DNA of 8,766 nucleotides from Sphingomonas sp. (GTDB lineage Bacteria > Pseudomonadota > Alphaproteobacteria > Sphingomonadales > Sphingomonadaceae): NCBI GenBank assembly GCA_025935515.1, contig JAICVC010000088.1, positions 1 to 8,766 of the forward strand, in the 5' to 3' direction. Under the pieces are notes generated by a model. That model saw nothing but the letters and a program-made list of their open reading frames with translations. It ran no database searches and was not told the DNA's origin. A program made the translations under genes and the position numbers. Within the stretch, counting starts at the first letter, position 1. Each line of letters opens with the position of its first letter. Shown piece by piece: positions 1-6,503 of this stretch.

Positions 1-184
1 AGGTCGCGAGATCAGCGGTGACGTCGCGCTCAGAGACACCGCGGACGGTCACCGTCCGGTGCTCGGCCATCTTGGAGCGCCGCAAACCGTCGCCCAAGGC
101 GTAGCCGCTGGTAGTGAGGCCGAATGCAAAAATCGCGACCGCGCCCAAAAGGACGGCGCGGCTGTCCTGCAGCTTCTCGATCAT
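1..184 (-). CDS. SIMPL-domain (DUF541) protein, N-terminal part, cut by window edge
   Basis: The minus strand is open from an ATG at 184-182 to the left edge, giving 61 residues starting MIEKLQDSRAVLLGAV. Residues about 11-30 form a hydrophobic segment (VLLGAVAIFAFGLTTSGYAL), a probable signal anchor or uncleaved signal peptide. The next stretch, HRTVTVRGVSERDVTADLA (residues about 42-60), matches the opening of the SIMPL/DUF541 domain, where 'V.V.G.....V.AD.A' is typical. SIMPL proteins (YggE-like) are periplasmic or membrane-anchored proteins of poorly defined role, some linked to oxidative stress. The rest of the gene lies outside the window, so length and integrity cannot be judged. It is divergent from the glyoxalase run with a 110-nt gap. 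No convincing ribosome binding site precedes the ATG, and a start further upstream is possible. Family assignment is from motif memory. Confidence 0.75.
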   Translation of the reverse strand, partial: MIEKLQDSRAVLLGAVAIFAFGLTTSGYALGDGLRRSKMAEHRTVTVRGVSERDVTADLAT

Positions 185-294
185 GGGATGAAAACCCGTG
201 CGTTCGTCCGCTATACGAGCAGCCACCGGTCACGATCGCCGGTCAGTGCTGCGACGAACCGTGCAATTATAGCGATGAATTGAGCAAGGCCCAA

Positions 295-710
295 ATGAAA
301 TTTCTGCATTCAATGATCCGCGTGTCCGATCCGCACACGACTGTTGCATTCTTTCAACTGCTCGGCCTCGAGGAGCGGCGGCGGATGGAGAATGAAGCCG
401 GGCGGTTCACTTTGATCTTCCTCGGCGTGCCGGGTGACGACGGCGGCGAGGTCGAGCTGACCTACAATTGGGACGAATCCGGCTACGGCGGCGGCCGCAA
501 TTTCGGCCATTCGCCTATCAGGTCGACGACATTTACGACACCTGCCTCCGCTTGAAGGACAATGGCGTGACCATCAACCGCCCGCCCCGCGACGGGCGAA
601 TGGCCTTCGTCCGGACACCCGACAACATCTCGGTCGAGCTGCTCCAAAAGGGCGAGGCGCTGGCGCCGGCGGAGCCTTGGGCGTCGATGCCGAATAGCGG
701 CGAATGGTAG
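295..710 (+). pseudogene. gloA: Glyoxalase I (lactoylglutathione lyase, VOC family), frameshifted by an apparent 1-base deletion
   Basis: Glyoxalase I converts the methylglyoxal-glutathione hemithioacetal to S-lactoylglutathione in the cytoplasm. Frame one runs from ATG 295 (AAGG at 285-288 as ribosome binding site) as MKFLHSMIRVSDPHTTVAFF...GEVELTYNWD...GRNFGH, ending at 510. The family then expects a residue plus AYQVDDIYDTC, which appears only in the neighbouring frame from about 511 and continues to TAG 708-710. One base seems lost between 510 and 511: CAT is followed by TCGCC, where NTC-GCC is needed. Adding it restores about 139 residues, the normal length. All four metal ligands of the family are present across the two frames: His5, Glu54 (ELTYN), His72 (FGH) and Glu in SVELLQ. 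Without correction the frame stops at 553-555. I see no slippery heptamer, so programmed frameshifting is unlikely. It may be a real mutation or a sequencing error. Confidence 0.85.
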
Positions 711-1762
711 ACTGGCCGAACCGCCGTTTCGTTGAAATGATCGGATGCGAGCATCCGATCGTCCAAGCTCCCATGGCCAATGCCGGGGGAGCCGACCTCT
801 GCATCGCGTCTATCGAAGGCGGAGCGCTTGGCTCCCTACCCTGCGCGATGCTTACGTCCGACCAGATGCGGGAGCAGGTCGCCGAGGTTCGCTCGCGCGT
901 GGCTGGTCCACTCAACCTCAACTTCTTCTGCCACCGGATGCCCGAGCAGGCGGATGACACGGCATGGCGTGCGCTGCTGCAGCCTTATTACGAAGAGTTC
1001 GGGCTTGAGACTCCGCCGCCACCTCCTTTGCGCCTTCCGTTCGACGAAGCCGCCTGTGCGGTGGTCGAGCAGGAGAAGCCGGAGGTCGTCAGCTTTCATT
1101 TTGGCCTGCCCGAACAACCGCTCCTTGAGCGAGTAAGAGCAACCGGAGCCCTGGGACTCGCCACAGCGACGACTGTTCAGGAAGCGCGGTGGCTCGCTGG
1201 GCGAGGGGTCGACGCCATCATTGCCCAGGGTTTTGAGGCGGGCGGCCACACCGGCCGCTTTCTTGGCGGCGACCGGGCCGAAGCAATCGGCCTGTTCGCG
1301 CTCCTGCCTCAGATCGTCGACGCGGTGTCCGTCCCGGTCATTGCCGCCGGCGGCATTGCCGATGGCCGCGGGATCGCGGCCGCATTCATGCTCGGAGCGA
1401 GCGCGGTCCAAATGGGAACCGCCTACCTAAGCTGTCCAGAAAGCCTGCTACCCGATGGAGCCCGCGCGGTCCTCGCCAGTCGCCCGACGCTAATGACCAA
1501 CATCTATAGCGGGGGTCTGGCGAGGGCCGTTCGCGGCCGGCTGATCGACGAGATTGGACCCATTCGCACCGAGGCGCCTCCTTATCCGATGGGCGGCGGC
1601 GCCAGCGGTCCATTGTTCCGCACCGCGTTGCAGCGCGGCGATTTCGATTTCATGCCGATGCTCGCTGGACAGGCGGCTCCGCTTGGCGCGGCGCTCCCGG
1701 CCGCGGAGTTGACGCGCAAGCTGGCCGCCGATGCGCTGGCGATCCTCGCTGGCCGGGCGTAG
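704..1762 (+). CDS. Nitronate monooxygenase (2-nitropropane dioxygenase) family flavoprotein
   Basis: A 352-residue FMN-dependent TIM-barrel enzyme of the nitronate monooxygenase family. Such enzymes oxidise toxic nitronates with O2, but the family is broad and the true substrate here is unknown. Visible motifs in order: HPIVQAPMANAGG (17-29, FMN phosphate and isoalloxazine region), LNLNFFCH (70-77), VVSFHFGLP (128-136), ATTVQEA (155-161), QGFEAGGHTG (175-184) with His182 at the place of the catalytic base, PVIAAGGIADG (211-221) and LGASAVQMGTAYL (230-242), both FMN-phosphate binding. The length and motif set fit class I members. The start ATG overlaps the stop of the glyoxalase I gene by 7 nt (ATGGTAG), with no clear ribosome binding site of its own, which suggests translational coupling. 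The upstream frameshift would remove that coupling. Glyoxalase II follows 9 nt downstream, so the three genes are probably cotranscribed. Confidence 0.88.
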   Translation: MVDWPNRRFVEMIGCEHPIVQAPMANAGGADLCIASIEGGALGSLPCAMLTSDQMREQVAEVRSRVAGPLNLNFFCHRMPEQADDTAWRALLQPYYEEFGLETPPPPPLRLPFDEAACAVVEQEKPEVVSFHFGLPEQPLLERVRATGALGLATATTVQEARWLAGRGVDAIIAQGFEAGGHTGRFLGGDRAEAIGLFALLPQIVDAVSVPVIAAGGIADGRGIAAAFMLGASAVQMGTAYLSCPESLLPDGARAVLASRPTLMTNIYSGGLARAVRGRLIDEIGPIRTEAPPYPMGGGASGPLFRTALQRGDFDFMPMLAGQAAPLGAALPAAELTRKLAADALAILAGRA

Positions 1763-1771
1763 GTGCGCGCG

Positions 1772-2491
1772 ATGGAAATCGTCGCCGTCCCCGCATTCAG
1801 CGACAATTACCTGTGGCTCGTCCATGACGAGGCGAGCGGCGAAACTGCAGTGGTCGATCCGGGCGATGCCGCGCCCGTCCTCGCAGAAGCCGACAAGCGC
1901 GGGTGGCCCTTAACCCAGGTCTGGAATACCCACTGGCATCCGGATCACACCGGCGGGAACCTGGCGATCAAGGAGGCGACCAGTGCCCTGATCTCGGGTC
2001 CCGCCGGCGAGAATATTCCTGGTCGCGACGTCGCGCTAAAAGAAGGCGATTCAATCCACCTCGGAGATCGGGTCGGCCAAGTCATCGAAGTGCCTGGCCA
2101 TACGCTTGGCCACATCGCGCTGATCTTCGATGAAGAGCGCATCGCGTTCGTCGGCGACACCTTGTTCGCAATGGGCTGCGGACGACTGTTCGAGGGGACG
2201 CCGGAACAGATGTACCGCTCGCTCCAGCGGCTGGTCGGGCTGCCCGGCGACACCCGGCTTTATTGCGCGCACGAATATACGCTTTCGAACGCCAGGTTCG
2301 CGGCGCACGCCGACCCTCGCAATGCCGCGATCGCCGAGCGGCTGGCTGAAGTTCAGCGACTTCGTGAACAGGGGAAAATCACCGTGCCCACCACGGTTGC
2401 GCAGGAACGTGAAACCAATGTCTTCGTTCGAGCCACTGACGAGGGCGAATTCACCCGCCTCAGGAAGGCCAAAGACAGCTTCGGTTCATGA
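1772..2491 (+). CDS. gloB: Hydroxyacylglutathione hydrolase (glyoxalase II)
   Basis: A 239-residue metallo-beta-lactamase-fold hydrolase that cleaves S-lactoylglutathione to D-lactate and glutathione in the cytoplasm, the second step of methylglyoxal removal. The binuclear metal site is complete: THWHPDH gives His54, His56, Asp58 and His59; PGHTLGH gives His110; FVGDTLF gives Asp129; CAHEYT gives His167. The C-terminal part has the glyoxalase II-specific segment (VPTTVAQERETNVFVR, 205-220) and the terminal RKAKDSF that separates it from other metallo-beta-lactamase proteins. I chose ATG 1772 because MEIVAVPAFSDNYLWL is the usual N-terminus and TAGGTG at 1760-1765 is a fair ribosome binding site. 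An in-frame GTG at 1763, directly after the upstream stop, would add three residues. It is the last gene of the run with glyoxalase I and the nitronate monooxygenase-like gene. Confidence 0.95.
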   Translation: MEIVAVPAFSDNYLWLVHDEASGETAVVDPGDAAPVLAEADKRGWPLTQVWNTHWHPDHTGGNLAIKEATSALISGPAGENIPGRDVALKEGDSIHLGDRVGQVIEVPGHTLGHIALIFDEERIAFVGDTLFAMGCGRLFEGTPEQMYRSLQRLVGLPGDTRLYCAHEYTLSNARFAAHADPRNAAIAERLAEVQRLREQGKITVPTTVAQERETNVFVRATDEGEFTRLRKAKDSFGS

Positions 2492-2540
2492 AGTAGGGCG
2501 CTGTAGGTCGTTTCGGGGGCGCGTGGAAAGAAAAGCCCCA

Positions 2541-2546
2541 AGGAGG
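2541..2546 (+). promoter_or_regulatory. Strong ribosome binding site of the small lipoprotein gene
   Basis: AGGAGG lies 6 nt before ATG 2553 and is a near-perfect Shine-Dalgarno sequence, the strongest in the window. It fixes the start of the lipoprotein. The same frame is open much further upstream, from 2130, but that upstream part overlaps gloB. Confidence 0.8.
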
Positions 2547-2552
2547 TCAAAA

Positions 2553-2966
2553 ATGCGCGTGATCTCTGTCCTCATCGCCGGCTCGGTCCTGGCATCCTGC
2601 ACCGCGGGTTATGAACCCGGACCGACGCGAACGGCGGCAAAGCAACGCGAGTATCAACAGCTCCTGCTCGGCAAGGTGCCGCAGCAACCGGTCAGCTGCC
2701 TGCCCCACTACCGCTCGGGCGACATGCGCACGATCGATGAGCAAACGATCCTGTTCCGCGACGGCAGCAACCGGGTCTATGTCACCCACATGCAGGGCGG
2801 TTGCAGCGGGCTCGGGCGCGGCAGCACGGCGCTGGTGACCCACCAGTTCGGCAGCGCCGATCTGTGCCGCGGCGACATTGCGCAGGTGGTCGATACGCTC
2901 AACCGTTTCCCGGTCGGAAGCTGCGTATGGGGCGACTTCGTGCCCTATGTGAGGCCGCGCACCTAG
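2553..2966 (+). CDS. Small lipoprotein of unknown function, resembling DUF6491 proteins
   Basis: A 137-residue protein with a short lipoprotein signal peptide: MRVISVLIAGSVLASC, with lipobox LASC and lipidated Cys16. It is therefore probably membrane-anchored in the periplasm. The mature part has four more cysteines (49, 84, 105, 124), suggesting two disulfides. The pattern VSC...MRTIDEQTILFRDGSNRVYV (48-77), GGCSGL (82-87), ADLCRGDIAQVVD (102-114) and CVWGDFVPY (124-132) resembles DUF6491, a family without known function. That match is from memory and needs a profile search. The gene starts 61 nt after gloB and may have its own promoter or be read through from gloB. Its stop codon overlaps that of the convergent acyl-CoA synthetase by 4 nt. 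No enzymatic motif is visible. Confidence 0.85.
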   Translation: MRVISVLIAGSVLASCTAGYEPGPTRTAAKQREYQQLLLGKVPQQPVSCLPHYRSGDMRTIDEQTILFRDGSNRVYVTHMQGGCSGLGRGSTALVTHQFGSADLCRGDIAQVVDTLNRFPVGSCVWGDFVPYVRPRT

Positions 2967-4708
2967 CGCTTGTAGAGCGCGTCGAGCCGCTCGCCGTAGA
3001 CCGTTGAAATGACGTGGCGCCGGATCTTCATCGACGGCGTCAGCTGCTCGTTCTCGATCGTGAATCCCTCGTCGGCGCGAATGAAGCGCCGCACCTTCTC
3101 GATCACCGACAGGTCTGCATTGACCCGGTCGACTGCCTTCTGAAGACGCGCCTGCAGATCGGGCGCACCCGCGATCTCCGGGTCTGGCACCAGCAGCGCG
3201 ACGAAATGCGGCCGGCGGTCGCCATAGACCATCGCTTGCGCGATCTCCGGTTGCAGAGTGAGGATGCCCTCGATCCGCTGCGGCGAGACATTGTCGCCCT
3301 TGTCATTGACGAGGATGTCCTTCTTGCGGTCGGTGATGACGATCCGGCCCTTGTCGTCGAAATGACCGACATCGCCGGTCGCCAGCCAGCCGTCCTTCAA
3401 GACTCGCGCGGTCTCTTCCGGATTGTTCCAGTAGCCCAGCATGACGTTCTCGCCGCGGACCATGATCTCGCCATCCTCGGCGATCCGCACTTCGGTATTC
3501 ATCGACGGCGGCCCGACCGTCTCGAGGCGGATTCCGGCCCTCGGCCGGTTGCAGCTGATCAGCGGCCCTGCTTCGGTCTGACCATACCCCTGGAGGAAAG
3601 TGATTCCGAGCGACTGGAAGAACACGCCGACTTCGGGGTTGAGCGGCGCCCCACCCGAAACCCAGGCCTTGACCCTTTTGCCCAGCTTGGCCCGGATCTT
3701 GCGCCGGAGCGTTAGTGACAAGACACCGTCCATCGGCAGGTCCCACGGCTTCACCCGGCCGTCATATTTGTCCGCGCCGATCTTCAGCGCGCGATGGAGC
3801 AGATATTTCGAGAGGGCGCCGCTGGTCTCGATCCCCTTGATGATCCGGGCGCGCAGCAGCTCGAACAGCCGCGGGACCACGACCATGATCGTCGGCTGCA
3901 CTTCCTCGATGTTGGCGGCGAGCTTTTCGAGGCTCTCGGCGTAGTAAATCTCCGCCCCGAGCGCGATCGGGAACATCTGCCCGCCGGTATGCTCGTAGGC
4001 GTGACTCGCCGGCAGGAACGACAGGAATATCTCGTCGTCCCAGCCGAAGTCGGTCGAGATGATGTCGGTGCAGCCTTCGAGATTCTGGAGGATCGAGCCG
4101 TGGTGAAGCTGCACTCCGCGCGGCGCGCCGCCGGTGCCGCTGGTGTAGATGATGCAGGCGAGCTCGCGGCGGTTGACGCCCTTCATCCGATCGCTGAGCG
4201 CGGCGAGGTCGGCATCGCTGCTCGTGAGCTCGGCCCAGGCGTGCACGCTGACCCAGTCGGGGACCTGCCCGGCACGGATCTCCTCGATTCCGACGATGTG
4301 CCGGCATTCGCTCGAGGTCATCACCGCTGGGACGAGGCTCTTCGCCAGTTTCTGGCTCGAAACGATCGCCGCCCGAGCACCCGAGTTGCCGAGGATGTGC
4401 GCATGGTCGCGCGTCGTGTTGGTGGTGTAAGTCGGGACGGTCACGCAGCCCGCGGCCATGATCGCAAGGTCGGCGATCAGCCATTCGGGGCGGTTCTCGC
4501 TGACCAAAGCAACCCGATCGCCAGGCTCCAGCCCGAGCCGCTTCAGCGATGTTGCGAGCGCCGCGACCTGGCGCGCCGCCTCGGCCCAGCTGGTCGGGCG
4601 CCACTGCCCCTCCCGCTTGGCCCACAGGAACGGCCGGTCGCCTTTGTCCGCCGCGCGAGCGAGGAACAGCGAGACCAGATTTTCGAACCGTTCGAGCTGC
4701 CGAGCCAT
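2963..4708 (-). CDS. Long-chain acyl-CoA synthetase (AMP-forming)
   Basis: A 581-residue member of the adenylate-forming (ANL) superfamily. It activates a fatty acid with ATP to acyl-AMP and then to acyl-CoA, for beta-oxidation or lipid synthesis. Motifs in order: the ATP P-loop IIYTSGTGGAPRGV (186-199), where the usual Lys is Arg; FLPASHAYEHTGG (231-243); VSGGAPL (350-356); GYGQTEAGP (374-382, adenine and AMP binding); WLATGD (441-446); ITDRKKDILV (458-467, hinge); and the C-terminal catalytic lysine Lys561 in LTPSMKIRRHVI. The length and the long insert before GYGQTE fit FadD15-like long-chain enzymes rather than acetyl-CoA synthetase. No signal peptide is seen. AGAGGA, 5 nt before ATG 4708, is the ribosome binding site. 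The gene is divergent from gamma-glutamyltransferase with a 76-nt gap. Substrate chain length cannot be read from the sequence. Confidence 0.93.
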   Translation of the reverse strand: MARQLERFENLVSLFLARAADKGDRPFLWAKREGQWRPTSWAEAARQVAALATSLKRLGLEPGDRVALVSENRPEWLIADLAIMAAGCVTVPTYTTNTTRDHAHILGNSGARAAIVSSQKLAKSLVPAVMTSSECRHIVGIEEIRAGQVPDWVSVHAWAELTSSDADLAALSDRMKGVNRRELACIIYTSGTGGAPRGVQLHHGSILQNLEGCTDIISTDFGWDDEIFLSFLPASHAYEHTGGQMFPIALGAEIYYAESLEKLAANIEEVQPTIMVVVPRLFELLRARIIKGIETSGALSKYLLHRALKIGADKYDGRVKPWDLPMDGVLSLTLRRKIRAKLGKRVKAWVSGGAPLNPEVGVFFQSLGITFLQGYGQTEAGPLISCNRPRAGIRLETVGPPSMNTEVRIAEDGEIMVRGENVMLGYWNNPEETARVLKDGWLATGDVGHFDDKGRIVITDRKKDILVNDKGDNVSPQRIEGILTLQPEIAQAMVYGDRRPHFVALLVPDPEIAGAPDLQARLQKAVDRVNADLSVIEKVRRFIRADEGFTIENEQLTPSMKIRRHVISTVYGERLDALYKR

Positions 4709-4784
4709 TCCATCCTCTCTCTCGCAGGCGGCGCTTTCTAGCGGAAACGATTGCGAGCGCCACTCGTCCTGCTAGTCGGGCCGG

Positions 4785-6503
4785 ATGCTGCTATCCCGGA
4801 AATTCCTGACTGCCTTCGCTTGCGCCGGCCTTGCCGCCTGCGTTTCCGCTCAAGCTCCGGTCACTCAGCCTCCCGCGCAAGCCGCTGCCGGCGAACCCTT
4901 CTCGATCGCCGCCAATCCGCTGGCTGCGCAGGCCGGTCTCAACGTCCTCAAGCGCGGCGGGAGCGCGGTCGACGCGGCGATCGCCATCCAGGCCATGCTG
5001 TCGCTGGTCGAGCCGCAAAGCTCCGGCGTCGGCGGCGGCGCCTTTATGACCTATTTCGACGCGAAGACGGACAAGATCACCGTGTACGACGGCCGCGAGG
5101 TCGCGCCGGCACAGGCGGCTTCGACCATGTTCCTTGACGCGTCGGGCAAGCCGCTGCCGTTCGACACCGCGGTCGTCAGTGGCCGAGCGACCGGTGTCCC
5201 CGGCGCTGTGAAGATGCTCGGCCTCGCGCATGATGAGCATGGCAAGCTGCCGTGGGGCAGCCTGTTCGGCGACGCCGAGCGCGCGGCCGACCAGGGCTTC
5301 ATCGTCAGCCCCAGGCTCGAGCGGATGATTCACGCCGATTACGCGGAGAACCACGCGCCCGACGTGATCGCTTATTTCAGCAAGCCGGGCGGCGGCCTGC
5401 TCCATGCCGGGGACCGGCTGGTGAACAAGCCTTATGCCGAATTCCTGCGGCGGCTCGCCGCGCAGGGTCCGGCCGCGCTCTACAGCGGCTCGACCGCCGC
5501 GAAGATCGTCGCACGCACCCATGCCGAGCCGCTGGCCGGTTCGATGACCATGGCCGACCTCGCCAATTACAAGCCGATCAAGCGCGAGCCGGTGTGCGGC
5601 CGCTATCGGGTCTATATGCTCTGCGCGCCCCCGCCCCCCGCTAGCGGGGTAGGGCTGATCGAGCTGATGCAGATCCTCGAAAATACCGACATCGCGGCCC
5701 GGGGGCCCAATGACCCCCAGGCCTGGTATTTGTTCGCCGAGGCGAGCCGGCTGATGTACGCCGACCGCGACCGCTATGTCGGAGACCCGGCCTTTGTGAA
5801 CGTTCCCGTGGCGGGCCTGATCGACCGTGCCTATGCCCGCCAGCGCGCCGCCCTGATCGGCCCAGTCGCTGGCCCGCCGCCACCCGCCGGCAATCCGCAG
5901 CTGGCGCTGCTCACCGGGATCGACGCCACGCTCGAGCCGACCGGCACCTCGCACCTTATCGTCCGCGACGCCGAGGGCAATGTCGCCTGCATGACGACGA
6001 CGGTCGAAAGCCTCTTCGGCACCGGGCGGATGGTCGACGGCTTCTTCCTCAACAACCAGCTGACCGATTTCTCCTTCAGCCCGACCGACGACCAGGGCCG
6101 CCCGGTCGCCAATGCAGTCGCAGCCGGCAAGCGTCCGCGCTCGTCGATGACCCCCGCAATCCTGCTGACCACTGACGGCAAGTTCGCCGGCGCGTTCGGC
6201 TCGGCGGGTGGCAATGCGATCATCGCTTATGTCGCTAAGAACATCGTCGCCTCGATCGACTGGAATGAGCCGATGCGACAGGCGCTGGCCGAGCCAAACC
6301 TCGTAGCGCGGGGACCCAACTTCCAGGGCGAGGTCGACAAATTCTCGCCCGCCATCTTGGAAGGCCTCCGCCAGCGCGGAATCGATTTGCGGCCTGGCCA
6401 AGGCGAGGATTCGGGAGTCACCGCGGTACTGATCCGCAACGGCAGCATCGACGGCGGCGCCGACCCGCGGCGCGAAGGCGTCGTGCTGACGATTCCGCGC
6501 TAG
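4785..6503 (+). CDS. ggt: Gamma-glutamyltransferase, exported
   Basis: A 572-residue N-terminal-nucleophile hydrolase that cleaves or transfers the gamma-glutamyl group of glutathione and related compounds in the periplasm. The proenzyme should cut itself before Thr388 (TSHLIV), giving a large subunit of about 387 residues and a small one of about 185. Landmarks: DGREVAPAQA (102-111) with the substrate-binding Arg104, SSGVGGGAFM (79-88), GYxG-type region VVSGRATGVPGAV (130-142), FGTG (411-414), PRSSMTP (451-457) and FGSAGG (471-476), all matching Escherichia coli Ggt active-site segments. The N-terminus has a signal peptide. LAAC (16-19) could be a lipobox with lipidated Cys19, but cleavage by signal peptidase I near SAQA is also possible. 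ATG 4785 gives a normal signal peptide. The stop overlaps that of pyrD in a shared CTAG. Confidence 0.93.
   Translation: MLLSRKFLTAFACAGLAACVSAQAPVTQPPAQAAAGEPFSIAANPLAAQAGLNVLKRGGSAVDAAIAIQAMLSLVEPQSSGVGGGAFMTYFDAKTDKITVYDGREVAPAQAASTMFLDASGKPLPFDTAVVSGRATGVPGAVKMLGLAHDEHGKLPWGSLFGDAERAADQGFIVSPRLERMIHADYAENHAPDVIAYFSKPGGGLLHAGDRLVNKPYAEFLRRLAAQGPAALYSGSTAAKIVARTHAEPLAGSMTMADLANYKPIKREPVCGRYRVYMLCAPPPPASGVGLIELMQILENTDIAARGPNDPQAWYLFAEASRLMYADRDRYVGDPAFVNVPVAGLIDRAYARQRAALIGPVAGPPPPAGNPQLALLTGIDATLEPTGTSHLIVRDAEGNVACMTTTVESLFGTGRMVDGFFLNNQLTDFSFSPTDDQGRPVANAVAAGKRPRSSMTPAILLTTDGKFAGAFGSAGGNAIIAYVAKNIVASIDWNEPMRQALAEPNLVARGPNFQGEVDKFSPAILEGLRQRGIDLRPGQGEDSGVTAVLIRNGSIDGGADPRREGVVLTIPR

Noticed and set aside
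186..199. Arg for Lys in the acyl-CoA synthetase ATP loop as a sign of inactivity
   Set aside because: The loop is otherwise intact, the catalytic Lys561 is present, and I recall the same TSGTGGAPRG loop in related enzymes, so it is probably a lineage variant. Positions given here are residues of the protein encoded at 2963-4708.
245..294. Promoter for the glyoxalase run (TATAGC at 268-273)
   Set aside because: No acceptable -35 box lies at the right distance, and one partial hexamer is not enough.
495..516. Programmed -1 frameshift in glyoxalase I
   Set aside because: A -1 shift at 510 would give the right protein (GH-F-AYQ), but there is no slippery heptamer or nearby stimulatory hairpin that I can see, and this family is not known to use frameshifting.
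2516..2539. Possible terminator after gloB (GGGGC...GCCCC)
   Set aside because: The stem is only 5 bp with a 14-nt loop and no following T-run, too weak to call.
2130..2552. Upstream extension of the lipoprotein frame back to 2130
   Set aside because: It overlaps gloB in another frame, reads as shadow sequence, and would bury the signal peptide. The strong AGGAGG at 2541-2546 fixes the start at 2553.
3794..4741. 315-codon open frame opposite the acyl-CoA synthetase
   Set aside because: The composition is typical of a high-GC shadow frame with no domain signal, and the minus strand is a convincing enzyme.
4791..6401. 536-codon open frame on the minus strand opposite gamma-glutamyltransferase
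   Set aside because: It has no recognisable motif and is rich in Arg, Gly and Ala, as expected for the antisense of a high-GC gene. The plus strand carries a full set of gamma-glutamyltransferase active-site motifs.
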